Assembly: GCF_016616885.1 (NCBI RefSeq)
Contig: NZ_CP067102.1
Coordinates: 372,001 to 436,000, forward strand
Reading direction: 5' to 3'
Source: Bradyrhizobium diazoefficiens
GTDB taxonomy: Bacteria; Pseudomonadota; Alphaproteobacteria; Rhizobiales; Xanthobacteraceae
DNA: 64,000 bases
The position numbers were made by a program, and so were the translations under genes. The notes beneath the pieces are model-generated. The model saw only the letters and a list, made by a program, of their open reading frames with translations. It searched no databases and was not told the origin of the DNA. How positions within the stretch are numbered: the first letter of the stretch is position 1; every line of letters starts with the position of its first letter. Below, piece by piece: positions 50,661-58,932 of the stretch.

Positions 50661-51029
50661 CGCAGCCATGGGACTTGCCTGGAAGGAGCCATCAGATGAT
50701 CGAAACCGATACGCTTTTGGGAGAAATGTCCCCGCTGCGGCGCCTGGCCCATGGCCGCGAACCTGCAGCGGACGTCATCCGCGCAGCCGGATATCCGGTT
50801 CAGGTGTCCAAGATGCCATAGTGACGAGGCGGGCCGGCTGCGTCGCCCGTTCGTGCAGCGCGGCCCGGAGCAGAATCTGGACGCGGCCTAAAGATGAAGA
50901 TCCGGTCCCATTCTGAAAGCCACATCGTCGAGCTCGAAGACGGCTCGAAATGGCAGGTGTTTCCAGGCGATCTGGATCTCACGCTCGCCTGGAAACCCGA
51001 AACCGATTTAGCGGTCGCCGTGGCCGACG
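50656..51029 (+). repeat. 374-bp near-identical duplication, copy 2
   Basis: Matches 20,581-20,953 with one extra G (after CTTTTG at about 50,720) and one substitution near 50,814. Both arms keep the promoter -10 and gene order. Confidence 0.9.
50697..50891 (+). pseudogene. Frameshifted zinc-ribbon gene (copy 2)
   Basis: Identical to the gene at 20,621 except for a G inserted in the ninth codon region (TTGG to TTGGG). This replaces both CPRC knuckles with an unrelated frame that stops after 41 codons. The rest of the sequence is nearly untouched, so inactivation is recent or a read error. Confidence 0.8.
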
Positions 51030-51139
51030 ACGAGGTGGCCTCGCACGCGCTGGTCGGCGGCGGCGTAAAGGTCCGCGTCATACCAGCCGGCGAAAGCTGG
51101 CCCGTGCGTGAGGTCAAGAACGCGCTGAAGCAAGGGTGA
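50894..51139 (+). CDS. Conserved 81-aa protein (intact copy)
   Basis: SHIVELEDGSKWQVFPGDLD, then LTLAWKPETDLAV, VGGGVKVRVIPAGESWPVRE. The small beta-rich domain resembles short OB- or SH3-like modules (inference only). It follows the zinc-ribbon frame by 2 bp. The truncated copy is at 20,818. Confidence 0.75.
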   Translation: MKIRSHSESHIVELEDGSKWQVFPGDLDLTLAWKPETDLAVAVADDEVASHALVGGGVKVRVIPAGESWPVREVKNALKQG

Positions 51140-51207
51140 TCGCGCCGGTCCGAAGCACTTCGCCGCGTCGCGAGCCGTTCGCGATTTTCGTTGTGCGTGG
51201 AATAGCC

Positions 51208-51309
51208 TCAGAACATGCCGACCAAGGCGAAGACGGCGACCTCGATCAGGAAGGCGCTGGTCATGATGGCAACCGTGACGATCGCGTCGCCTGTCGACAA
51301 GGAATTCAT
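51208..51309 (-). CDS. 33-aa one-helix membrane peptide
   Basis: GAGG before the ATG, then MNSLSTGDAIVTVAIMTSAF and a continuing hydrophobic helix ending in MF. Its composition is natural. The surrounding longer frame is featureless. Function unknown. Confidence 0.5.
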   Translation of the reverse strand: MNSLSTGDAIVTVAIMTSAFLIEVAVFALVGMF

Positions 51310-51449
51310 GAAATGCCTCGCGCATTGCGAAGCCCCGAAGCCTTGAGAGGTCAATTCACCGATCGGCGGAAGGTTGCGGACCAGTCCTACGGAACCTGTA
51401 GTGAAACGCCATCTGCGCGCGCGATCAGGACGCGGGACGGCGTCATCCT

Positions 51450-51836
51450 TTATCCTTTGGCGCCGCCAGTATTGAGAAGCTGCGCGACCGCGGTGACGAG
51501 TTGCGCCGGCGCGAATGGTTTGGTGAGAAGGATGCTGTTCGGCACTCCGAGCCTGGCCCAGTCGCCGGGGGGGGTCCCGGTCACGTAGACGACGGGGAAG
51601 TCGGCGGCGCGCTCTCTGACCAGGCGAGCGAGATCCCAGCCGGTCGTCGCACCCTTCAGGCCGACGTCCGTCACAAGCGCGCGAAACTCATAGATACCGC
51701 TCCGCAGGACGGTCGCCGCCTCCTCGGCCGAGGACAGGATTTGCGGCCGGAAGCCGGCTTCGCTCAATGCCTCCTCCAGCATCTCCTGGATCTGGTAGTC
51801 GTCCTCCGCGACCAGCACGGTGAGAGAGTCGGTCAA
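51450..51836 (-). CDS. Single-domain response regulator
   Basis: 128 aa if started at TTG 51,836 (GGGGG upstream); no ATG fits. Receiver features: VLVAEDDYQIQEMLEEALSE, Asp in LVTDVGLKGATTGW, Thr in VYVTGTPPG and Lys in LLTKPFAPAQLVTAV. No output domain. A GGAAC box upstream has CGTA instead of CGTT, so EcfG control is uncertain. Confidence 0.85.
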   Translation of the reverse strand: MTDSLTVLVAEDDYQIQEMLEEALSEAGFRPQILSSAEEAATVLRSGIYEFRALVTDVGLKGATTGWDLARLVRERAADFPVVYVTGTPPGDWARLGVPNSILLTKPFAPAQLVTAVAQLLNTGGAKG

Positions 51837-52139
51837 CTCGATGCCCCCTTGCGAAGTACCGGCGATTCTACGCAGCGGGGCCCATTCGGGTTCCCGTAGA
51901 AGTATTAAAAGTGGACCGAAACCCGCCTGGGTAGCTGGGCCATCGTGCCTGCTGGCTGTCCGTAGACTCACAGAATCCAAAATGCGCGGCGGATGGCCTT
52001 ATGTATTCCACAGCACCGGGGCTGGCGTTTTCATCGCTATTGATATTTTTGCCGGTGGGCCGCAGGCGGTTCGTCTGCGGCCATTTTGCATGCGGCCCCC
52101 GGAATGCGGCGGATCGCTGTTGTCGACGGGGCCGGAGGA

Positions 52140-53294
52140 TCAGCCGCTGCGGGCCGCGCCCACCGTATCGGCCATCCTCGCACCACGCGCGCCCATCGGC
52201 TTCTCGGATCCAGTTGTCGTGTCGCGCACTGTCTGGTGCTCCATCTCGGCGTCGAGCTCGGCTCCGAGCAGGATCACGATCGCTGAGATCCAGAGCCAGG
52301 TCATGAAGCCGATCGCGGCGCCGAGCGAGCCGTAGGTCTCGTTGAACTTGCCGAAACTGGCGGCATACCATGAGAACAACGCGGAGGCGCCAAGCCACAG
52401 CACGGTCGCAACCACGCTGCCCCAGGTGATCCAGCGCCAGCGCGGCGCCTCGCGGCTGGGGCCGAAGCGATAGATGAGCGCGAGCCCCAATGCGACCGCG
52501 ACGAACATCGCGGGCCATCGGGCGAGGCGAATGAGGAGATCGGCGGCGTCCGAAAGCCCGACGAAGTTCAGCACCACCGGCAGCACGACGACGGCGCCGA
52601 GCGCGATCAGGACGAAGACGATGCCGGCGAGCGTGAAGGAGAGCGACGCCGCGTTCAACTTCACGAAGCCGCGCTTCTCCTTCTCGCCGTAGACGATGTT
52701 GAGCGTGTCGAACAGCGACTTCATCGCCGCGTTCGCGCTCCAGAGCGAGACCCCCAAGCCGATCGTGAAGGTGAGACCGAGCGTCTGGTTGCCCTTCGAG
52801 GCGACGCGCGTGAGCTGATCTCTGGCGACATCGATCGCGCCGCCCGGAATGAATCCGGAGACCTGGTCGAGATGCTTGGCGATGCTGCCCGGATCCGAGA
52901 AGAGGCCGTAGATCGCGACGAGGGCTGCCAGCGCCGGGAAGATCGCGAGCAGGCTGTAGTAGGTCATGCCGGCGGCGAGCGCGAGGACGCGGTGCTCGGA
53001 GATGTTGCCGTAGACCCGCAGCAGGATATCCTTCCATCCCTTCGCCGGAATCTCGGACGGCGATTCCGCCTCCCGGCCCCGATCGGCGCCTTCGGTCGCC
53101 AGACCGATCGCCGAGGCGTCGCGATCGGGCGCCTCCTTGCGGGGAAGAGCTTCTTCTTTGTCGGACCGGGCCACGTTCTCAGGCGGAGACAGGCGATCCC
53201 ACAGGAAGGCGACCGCAAGAAGTCCCAGTGCTGCCGCGAGGCTCCACCCGCCGCGCTCCGTACGCCGGGTATCCGGCTCCGGCATCTTGACCAT
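52140..53294 (-). CDS. YihY/virulence factor BrkB family membrane protein
   Basis: 384 aa. An N-terminal helix and charged linker (1-95), then the YihY domain with six helices: HRVLALAAGMTYYSLLAIFP, IGLGVSLWSANAAMKSLFDT, YGSLGAAIGFMTWLWISAIV and ILLGAELDAEMEHQT, which are the family signatures. Role unproven, probably in the envelope. GGAGG lies before the ATG. Monocistronic. Confidence 0.92.
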   Translation of the reverse strand: MVKMPEPDTRRTERGGWSLAAALGLLAVAFLWDRLSPPENVARSDKEEALPRKEAPDRDASAIGLATEGADRGREAESPSEIPAKGWKDILLRVYGNISEHRVLALAAGMTYYSLLAIFPALAALVAIYGLFSDPGSIAKHLDQVSGFIPGGAIDVARDQLTRVASKGNQTLGLTFTIGLGVSLWSANAAMKSLFDTLNIVYGEKEKRGFVKLNAASLSFTLAGIVFVLIALGAVVVLPVVLNFVGLSDAADLLIRLARWPAMFVAVALGLALIYRFGPSREAPRWRWITWGSVVATVLWLGASALFSWYAASFGKFNETYGSLGAAIGFMTWLWISAIVILLGAELDAEMEHQTVRDTTTGSEKPMGARGARMADTVGAARSG

Positions 53295-53449
53295 CGAATT
53301 CCTCCGCGGAATTCAATCGCACCGCGGAGAATGAGTTCCTCTTCGGTAGGTTTCGCAACGCGCGCGGCGGTGGCCAACGAACGCAAGGTCCAGTCACTGA
53401 TCTCGCCGCCATCCTTTCGATCGCGCTCTCGAGGTGCCCAAACGCGGGC

Positions 53450-53765
53450 TCAGGCGCTCTTGGCGCCGGGCCATGCGACCACTTGTCCCGACATGACGAG
53501 ACGGTCGCGGCCGCCGTCCTTGGCGGCATAGAGCGCGCGGTCGGCCGCCGCCACCAGGGAGCCGCATTCCAGCGCACCCTGCGAGGGCATGTTGGTCGCG
53601 CCACCGAGACTCACCGTGACGATCTTGGACGGCAGGTTCAGCGCGTGCAGCATGCCGAGGTCGCGCAGCGCCCGGCGGACATTCTCGCCGACGAGCTCGC
53701 AGCCCTCCGCGTCCGTGTTCGGCAGCAGCAGCGCGAACTCCTCGCCGCCGCGAGAAGCGGGCTGA
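53450..53765 (-). pseudogene. C-terminal GGDEF-domain fragment
   Basis: The minus frame starts at SRGGEEFALLLPNTDAEGCE and ends AADRALYAAKDGGRDRLVMS. This is the diguanylate cyclase half with the GGEEF active loop but without the N-terminal substrate-binding half or any sensor. Upstream of 53,765 the frame is antisense to another gene and has no start. It is a deletion remnant. Confidence 0.8.
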
Positions 53766-53771
53766 GTTGCC

Positions 53772-54140
53772 ATGGAAGACGAGAGGACTCGATTGCTCGA
53801 TGAGGCCCAGAGGTGCCGGCGCCTGGCGGCCTCGATCAACGATCCGAACATCGCGCGGCTCAATGCGCTGGCCGACGAATACGAACGGCGTGCCAACGCT
53901 TCGCAACCGCAAAGGGCCGGAACGGGTGAGCTCTTCCGTCAGGCCTCGCCCGACGCGGATAGGGCCGCGACCGGTGGGACGACACGCAGCGGCGGTAGTG
54001 GACGCTCGGTGGAGCGGGAAACCGGTGAAGGCTTGCCGCCGTTGGCGTCGTATCGCTCCGCCAGCGCCAGCAATCGTCTTCGGGTAAATGGGTCGGCCCT
54101 TCCGGCGAGTTCGCGCACGCGATGCGCCATCGTCCGGTAG
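53772..54140 (+). CDS. Small conserved protein with run-on C-terminus
   Basis: 122 aa. Only the first 45 residues (RTRLLDEAQRCRRLAASIND and ARLNALADEYERRA) look conserved and helical. The rest runs antisense through the convergent 53,939 gene and is probably non-native, so the original end may have been lost when the two genes were joined. Its start lies against the broken GGDEF gene. Function unknown. Confidence 0.5.
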   Translation: MEDERTRLLDEAQRCRRLAASINDPNIARLNALADEYERRANASQPQRAGTGELFRQASPDADRAATGGTTRSGGSGRSVERETGEGLPPLASYRSASASNRLRVNGSALPASSRTRCAIVR

Positions 54141-54160
54141 AATTCCTGCTCCAGCGCCAT
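53939..54160 (-). CDS. Small conserved helical protein
   Basis: 73 aa. EQEFYRTMAHRVRELAGRAD, then PFTRRRLLALAERYDANGGK and a Pro-rich tail. The relation to the plus-strand neighbour (both have ALADEYER/ALAERYD-like ends) suggests the same broad family. Convergent overlap with the 53,772 frame. Function unknown. Confidence 0.6.
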   Translation of the reverse strand: MALEQEFYRTMAHRVRELAGRADPFTRRRLLALAERYDANGGKPSPVSRSTERPLPPLRVVPPVAALSASGEA

Positions 54161-54313
54161 GACCCGTCACCCCACCAACGCTACCGAAGCGAGAAGTTGA
54201 GTAAATCGGCCGGTGACGTCAAGTGCCATCCGCTCGCTGCGGTGTGCTCTGCGATTCCTATTGAGCGAGCGACCGTTGCGGAACTAAGCTGTTCGCGGCA
54301 GGGGGAAATCCAG

Positions 54314-54496
54314 ATGTCCGAGCTGCGCCTGATCCGAAAGCGGTGTCCGCACTGCGGGAGAGCGATGAAGCTTGTGCCCGAGCCGACGGGCCGGGGCGAC
54401 GAGCGATACGTCTGCCACGCCTGCGAGGAGGACCCGCTGCACGACCCCGCCGCCTTGAAGTGGGTCGAGAGCCCGCTGCGGCCGCCGGCGAAGTAG
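54314..54496 (+). CDS. 60-aa zinc-ribbon protein
   Basis: CPHCGRAM and CHACEEDP form a zinc ribbon after a basic start (SELRLIRKR). GGGGG lies 8 bp before the ATG. Of the two-knuckle type but not closely related to the 20,621 protein. Function unknown. Confidence 0.7.
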   Translation: MSELRLIRKRCPHCGRAMKLVPEPTGRGDERYVCHACEEDPLHDPAALKWVESPLRPPAK

Positions 54497-54596
54497 CGCT
54501 CGGCATGGGCCGCCGGTCGGGACGACAGGACTGGCGGGATCGTCACCGGCGTACCAAGTCTCTGGAAGATGCCGCTCAAAACCCCGGGGGAAGTCG

Positions 54597-54764
54597 ATGT
54601 CGACGGTCGCGAATTTGCTTGCGCGGAAGGAACGGCTCATGGAGCAGCTTGAGAGCGATCCCGGGCCGAACGAGCGCGCTGAAATCGAAAGACTGCTCGC
54701 GAAGATCGAGACCGCGCTGAGTCTGCTCGAACCGGGAGAGGCCGCCAGTCCGAGCGACGAGTGA
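54597..54764 (+). CDS. Small conserved helical protein (copy B)
   Basis: 55 aa starting MSTVANLLARKERLMEQLES, with DPGPNERAEIERLLAKIETA identical in pattern to the 43,648 protein. GGGGGAAG lies before the ATG. It is shorter than usual gene-finding limits but strongly supported by the paralogue. Confidence 0.7.
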   Translation: MSTVANLLARKERLMEQLESDPGPNERAEIERLLAKIETALSLLEPGEAASPSDE

Positions 54765-54779
54765 ACTTAGTTTGCCCTG

Positions 54780-55028
54780 TCACAGCGCGCTCAGGTCGTC
54801 CGGCACGTCCCCGAACTTCCGGATCAGCTTGGCGTCGCCGAAGTCGCCGGTGGCAGGATCTCCGGTTCGGCTGAAGGCCAGCGCGCCGGCGCAGCCGGGT
54901 TTGCGCGACAGCGCCTCGGCTCGCATGACGGCGGCGTTGGCGCTGAGGCATTCCGCCGCCTCACCGGCGGCTAGGCCGTCGTCGGAGAAAACGAACGGTA
55001 GAGCGACGTAGTAGGTCACATCAGCCAT
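54780..55028 (-). CDS. Conserved hypothetical protein
   Basis: 82 aa. DVTYYVALPFVFSDDGLAAG, then SANAAVMRAEALSRKPGCAG and IRKFGDVPDDLSAL. The compact alpha/beta pattern matches small proteins common in Bradyrhizobium. The ATG at 55,028 is preferred over one 9 bp earlier because of GGAG. Convergent with the 54,597 gene. Function unknown. Confidence 0.7.
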   Translation of the reverse strand: MADVTYYVALPFVFSDDGLAAGEAAECLSANAAVMRAEALSRKPGCAGALAFSRTGDPATGDFGDAKLIRKFGDVPDDLSAL

Positions 55029-55102
55029 CTGCTCCATCCTTGTGTTCTCGAGCCTCTGGGAGCCGCCCGCGAGCGTAGCCGGTAGACACCTTGGTCCTTG
55101 AG

Positions 55103-55301
55103 TCGAGCCGTTGAGGCGCGGCAGAAGGCGTCTGCCTAATATCGCGTAACAACCGATCTCGCCAAGGCAAGAGCGGCTTGGGCATCGAAGCGCAGCGCAA
55201 AGACTGCTATTTTTTCTGTACCTCCCCTTGGGTCCACCTACCGCCGAAAAAAAAGGTGGCCACCCCCTCGGCTATGAGGTCAAAAAAGCGGGGCCCTGTG
55301 C
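55103..55301 (+). repeat. Direct repeat (199 bp), left copy
   Basis: Almost identical to 56,024-56,221 (one extra G by eye). It begins with the last codons of the cassette gene (VEARQKASA-stop) and ends with CCCTGTGC. It contains the hairpin GGTCCACCT/AGGTGGCC with an A-tract. It marks a tandem duplication of about 921 bp. Confidence 0.92.
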
Positions 55302-55438
55302 TTGAGTCCCCGCAGCGCCCCCTAAATCGACGCCAGTTAGCGCTAAGGCTTTGGAAATGTTAGAGTGGCTGTCGCTGAGATGGGATTTTGCATCCGGGTT
55401 CTCAGCCTGTTTCCATTAATGCATTAACCAGGAAGGCC

Positions 55439-55780
55439 ATGGAGGCCAGCGTGAAGCTCACTCGAGCGCTGGAGATCGCCGGCAAGGCTCGGATCAGGCG
55501 GCGTATTGCGGCACCGAGTGATGCCGCCAGCGAGCGGGTGGCTCCGTCGTCTGAGCGGCCGGTTGCCTTGCGCGATAGCTACGGTCGTTTTCTCAAAGGC
55601 TGGGTTGGTGGTCCAGGTCGGCCGTCGCGCGACCTCTTGCGGGAAGCTTATGTCGACGACTTGTTCGCAGCTTGGAAGCGGCATGGTCGGCGGGCGCTCC
55701 GACAAGTCTGCCAGGAGGACCCGGCCACATATCTGCGCCTCATGATCGGCTTGGTGCGGAAGATGCGATCCGGTGACTGA
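55439..55780 (+). CDS. DUF5681-like protein (right cassette)
   Basis: 113 aa. DSYGRFLKGWVGGPGRPSRD, then LREAYVDDLFAAWKRHGRRA and VCQEDPATYLRLMIGLVRKM. Paralogue of the 665-1,117 gene at the other end of the window. The ATG at 55,439 is chosen because AGGAAGG precedes it. It overlaps the next gene by 8 bp, so the two are coupled. A terminase-associated or DNA-binding role is inferred. Confidence 0.7.
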   Translation: MEASVKLTRALEIAGKARIRRRIAAPSDAASERVAPSSERPVALRDSYGRFLKGWVGGPGRPSRDLLREAYVDDLFAAWKRHGRRALRQVCQEDPATYLRLMIGLVRKMRSGD

Positions 55781-56060
55781 GATGGATGCGACACCGAACG
55801 AGCTGCTCGTCGAGCGCATCGCCAAACGGAAGCGGCAGAACGTGCAGCGGGTGCAGCGGTGCCGGAAGCGCAAGCAGGCTGGTGCGCGCTGTGTGCGCAT
55901 CGAGGTCGTGGATTGGGCCGAGGCGCTCGACGCGTTCATAAAGATCGGCGTGCTCGCGGAGGATCAGCGCACCAATGATAGGGCGATCGAGGCGGCCATT
56001 GCGCAGTTGTGCAGGGCGGGGTTTCGAGCCGTTGAGGCGCGGCAGAAGGCGTCTGCCTAA
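55773..56060 (+). CDS. Cassette partner protein (right copy)
   Basis: 95 aa. Basic middle (RKRQNVQRVQRCRKRKQAG), then the conserved end ALDAFIKIGVLAEDQRTNDR, AIEAA shared with the 62-391 gene. GTG 55,773 overlaps the previous stop; ATG 55,782 is an alternative. Its last nine codons lie inside the direct repeat. Function unknown. Confidence 0.7.
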   Translation: MTEMDATPNELLVERIAKRKRQNVQRVQRCRKRKQAGARCVRIEVVDWAEALDAFIKIGVLAEDQRTNDRAIEAAIAQLCRAGFRAVEARQKASA

Positions 56061-56221
56061 TATCGCGTAACAACCGATCTCGCCAAGGCAAGAGCGGCTT
56101 GGGCATCGAAGCGCAGCGCAAAGACTGCTATTTTTTCTGTACCTCCCCTTGGGTCCACCTACCGCCGAAAAAAAAGGTGGCCACCCCCTCGGCTATGAGG
56201 TCAAAAAACGGGGCCCTGTGC
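56024..56221 (+). repeat. Direct repeat (198 bp), right copy
   Basis: Pairs with 55,103-55,301. It starts inside the cassette partner gene and ends at the boundary to the PIN-like locus, whose upstream gene it appears to have cut. Confidence 0.92.
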
Positions 56222-56280
56222 CGGAGCGACAGGTCCGCGAAGCTGTGAAATTTGAGCAAGAGTTGCGCAAGGCTGCTTGA
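56222..56280 (+). pseudogene. Tail of a truncated gene upstream of the PIN-like gene
   Basis: The frame ends RQVREAVKFEQELRKAA and a TGA that overlaps the TTG start of the PIN-like frame (TTGA). Its 5' part is replaced by the direct repeat. The overlap suggests a former two-gene unit of toxin-antitoxin layout (inference). Confidence 0.4.
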
Positions 56281-56522
56281 AAATAGCGTTTGACGAGAAC
56301 GTTCCGATTGCAATGGTCAAAGTCTTCCAGACTTTCGCCAACGAACGACAATTGAAACGGAAGATCGGCGCGTTTGAGATCACAAGCGCCATGCAATACA
56401 CGCCGAATTCAGGCGACGATGATTATCTCAAGAAGAACGATGCGCCTTGGATCAAGCGATTTGCTGCTGCGGGAGGCAATTCGGGCGACACGGAGATGAA
56501 GGTATGTGCCGCACGAGAGTAG
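56277..56522 (+). pseudogene. PIN-like domain protein, truncated
   Basis: Starts LKIAFDENVPIAMVKVFQTF (TTG), then DDDYLKKNDAPWIKRFAAAG and SGDTEMK: a PIN-like (PIN_10/DUF5615-type) N-terminal half with the first acidic residues (DEN) and SGDTEM. After DTEMK the frame should read YVPHE, which is present one base out of register. The C-terminal half with further conserved residues is not seen. Probably a dead toxin-like RNase gene. Confidence 0.6.
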
Positions 56523-57107
56523 GGGAGGATGGTTGGCAGGCTCCTGAGTGACGCCAGCATCGCGGTTGGGGAAATATGAGAACTCCAAAGCAACTGGCTG
56601 AATATTGGAAGACCATATGGGCCTTGAGCGATATCCCGCCCTCATTCTGGAAGCGAGCGTACATCTGGGTAGTCTTCAAGAGATCAGTCCACCCCGCATC
56701 GACTGAACGCTCGCAGGGTGTATGTCCAAGTGTATGTAGCCTAAGTGACTGTTCTAACCGTCCTCTCCTGACCACCCGAAAACTGTCTGTGAATCTTAAT
56801 GGCGGGCGCGCCCCCTGCAAGTCGGCTGGGGCCCTCTCGCGGCTGGTTACAGGTCTCACCGCAAGAGCGGGGCGGTCAGCCGGCGATAGGAGCTGATCCT
56901 CAACCATGTTCGTGCATGCACCGTCGAGGCCGCAGGCCCTGTTGGTGATTGATCCGATTCATCTCCGTTTCAAGCAGCGGCTTTGCGTCAGGATCGCAAA
57001 TTCGATGCTCGATCGGATGACCGCAACCACTGACCAGCTATGCAAGCACCAAAGCCATGCGGTCGAATCTGGTAATCACTTGCTTGGTGCAGACCACTAG
57101 AACTTCG
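56523..57107. other. Gene-poor region after the PIN-like remnant
   Basis: About 585 bp. Short frames on both strands lack ribosome-binding sites and domain motifs. Possibly decayed sequence from the toxin-like locus. Confidence 0.4.
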
Positions 57108-57689
57108 TTATGGAATGGTCAGGCAAATCTTCTGTTGGCAGGAGTGCAGACCGTTACCCAAGATGTTCACAATCAACTGCCACCGGAATCCGAGCCGTCG
57201 GGCAGCCGCCTCCGTTGCCGGCCAACCCTCTGATGGCGTCGTAGCCAGAAAGTCTGCTTGTGTCTGAGTAAGGCCGAGGCTCTGCAAATAGGCGCTCATC
57301 AACACGGCGCCTTCTGGCGAAGCAACCCCAGTTCTAGAGTCGTAGGGCATATGGAACACAAGCAGCGTGTTGCGCTGGACAATCGCGTGCCGACCAGAAA
57401 ACCAAATCAATGTGCAGGCCGATGCACATGGTGCCCAAGTGCTCGCCCACGTATCAAACCCACGGTTGCTTACGATGGTGCCGATCTTCATGGCGCTCAA
57501 GAGGTTCCCGCCGTTGCTTCCGAGCTTGACGATGGTGCCTGCCGGCATGTTCGCCGTGCGAGCATCAAAGATTCTCTCATCTCCGGAATCGATCTTGCCA
57601 GTCAGGTAGACAATGCCGTTACTCGCGGTAATTTGGGATGCATGTACCGGGGTGGCCAGCAATATGAGAGCTAGGATCAACCGTTTCAT
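57108..57689 (-). CDS. ClpP-like periplasmic protein
   Basis: 193 aa. Signal peptide (RLILALILLATPVHAS), then GTIVKLGSNGGNLLSAMKIG and CASACTLIWFSGRHA (Ser-containing C-x-S-x-C motif of the COG3904-type ClpP-like proteins), VFHMPYDSRTG with the His. A periplasmic serine protease-like fold is likely. GAGGAAG lies before the ATG at 57,689. Monocistronic. Confidence 0.75.
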   Translation of the reverse strand: MKRLILALILLATPVHASQITASNGIVYLTGKIDSGDERIFDARTANMPAGTIVKLGSNGGNLLSAMKIGTIVSNRGFDTWASTWAPCASACTLIWFSGRHAIVQRNTLLVFHMPYDSRTGVASPEGAVLMSAYLQSLGLTQTQADFLATTPSEGWPATEAAARRLGFRWQLIVNILGNGLHSCQQKICLTIP

Positions 57690-58072
57690 GGTTGCTTCCT
57701 CTGACGAGACTCTCTGAGTCTTGGGCGCTCCGCCCCGGCGGAAAGCCTGCCTTCGCATTGTGCGACTTTATCGCACAGCGGGCGATCCTGCCATGATCTC
57801 GACGAAGTGTCCGCCGACCGCCGCTGTATCGATAAATTGTATCGAACCGTTCAATTGTGCTCGTGACTATCACAGGGGTAGTCCACACGAGGTAGCACTG
57901 CCTGCAACCTGGCGAGCGACTAAGGCGCTCACTTTTCCCCTACACGCAGGCCAAATGCTTGTCGCCGTAAGTCACACGCAGTCCGGCATGGCGCTTCAGA
58001 CCATGGTGTGCGACGGTGTAGGCATCCAGCATATGACCAAGTCGGCCGGCGATAATCTTGGCCAGAAGGATG
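57690..58072. other. Intergenic region
   Basis: About 380 bp. A plus-strand frame spans it but has no plausible start context. No promoter or terminator was recognised. Confidence 0.35.
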
Positions 58073-58336
58073 TCACTCGAAACATATGGTTACCCTGATA
58101 TGCCCGCACTGGGAATCGCAGTACATCTGTTCAACCGCGGGCCGTAGCGGCATCCCAAGCGCATCGAGAACCGTGGCCATGCATTGGAGTTCATCCGGCT
58201 CGCCGTAACGGCTTTCCAATATCACCGTGGGACCTTTATCCTCAGAATATTTCGGCACTGAGCGCTTGAGTTCGCGCTCAAGCGAGTCGTGCACGATGTT
58301 ACAAAAGCACGGCTCGTCGTAGTATCTGTCAGCCAT
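58073..58336 (-). CDS. Hypothetical protein
   Basis: 87 aa. YDEPCFCNIVHDSLERELKR, then GPTVILESRYGEPDELQCMA and MYCDSQCGHIRVTICFE. Several Cys, with CDSQC near the end, might bind metal. The ATG at 58,336 has AAAGGG upstream. No family recognised. Confidence 0.45.
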   Translation of the reverse strand: MADRYYDEPCFCNIVHDSLERELKRSVPKYSEDKGPTVILESRYGEPDELQCMATVLDALGMPLRPAVEQMYCDSQCGHIRVTICFE

Positions 58337-58449
58337 TTGTCGGCCCTTTGTCATTGGCAATAAGCCCCAACGGTTGTTTTACACATCTCATCGAGTACAA
58401 CGCCCATCGATTGATTGCGGCGTACCGTCGCTGTTGCGTGTGAGGGCGC

Positions 58450-58927
58450 TCATCTGGCCCTCCGATAGACGAGACTGGTGCCACCGCTGGTTTGGACGGC
58501 CGCACTCGTCTCGGTGAGTGCGACTACCAACCGGCCGTTTAGCAACCAGACAAGGCCAATTTGGTCGTAACGGCCCAGCCGGTCATAAGATGGATGCGGT
58601 TGCTCTGGCGGGGTGTGCAGGCCGAATAGGTCCTGCGGCGTCCAGCCGAGCGCGGCGGCTTTGTCACCCCACTTGGCCAGAAAACAGCGGCTGTCGTGGA
58701 CGGCTTGCTGCCAACGATCGGCTTCGATGTAGTCGGGGCAGCGTTCGCAGAGCGCAGCAAAAATGCGCGCGTAAGGGTGCCCACCCGCTAAAACCAGCTA
58801 GAGTTGCTAAAGTTTCGGGTTGCCGTTCCAGCGCTTTAGCAGGTTTAGCGGGTTTAGATGGGCCCGCCTCTTGAATCGCATTTTCAAGAAAGGCGTGGGG
58901 ATCAAACTTGGTGAAGGCGAAAGTCAT
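58450..58927 (-). pseudogene. Frameshifted accessory gene downstream of the DUF3987 gene
   Basis: One frame (from ATG 58,927, FAFTKFDPHAFLENAIQEAG) runs to about 58,790. The continuation YARIFAALCERCPDYIEADR, GWTPQDLFGLHTPPEQPHPS and WLLNGRLVVALTE is in another frame to 58,450. The two together make the accessory protein usually encoded beside DUF3987/primase genes in integrative elements. It begins 5 bp after the DUF3987 stop. Confidence 0.6.
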
Positions 58928-58932
58928 GGCCG

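Noticed and set aside
52059..52085. GGCCGCAG/CTGCGGCC hairpin as terminator
   Set aside because: A good stem but ambiguous direction and only a short T-run; not assigned to a gene.
57721..58098. 125-aa plus-strand frame
   Set aside because: No ribosome-binding site or motif, and it starts antisense to the 5' leader of the ClpP-like gene.
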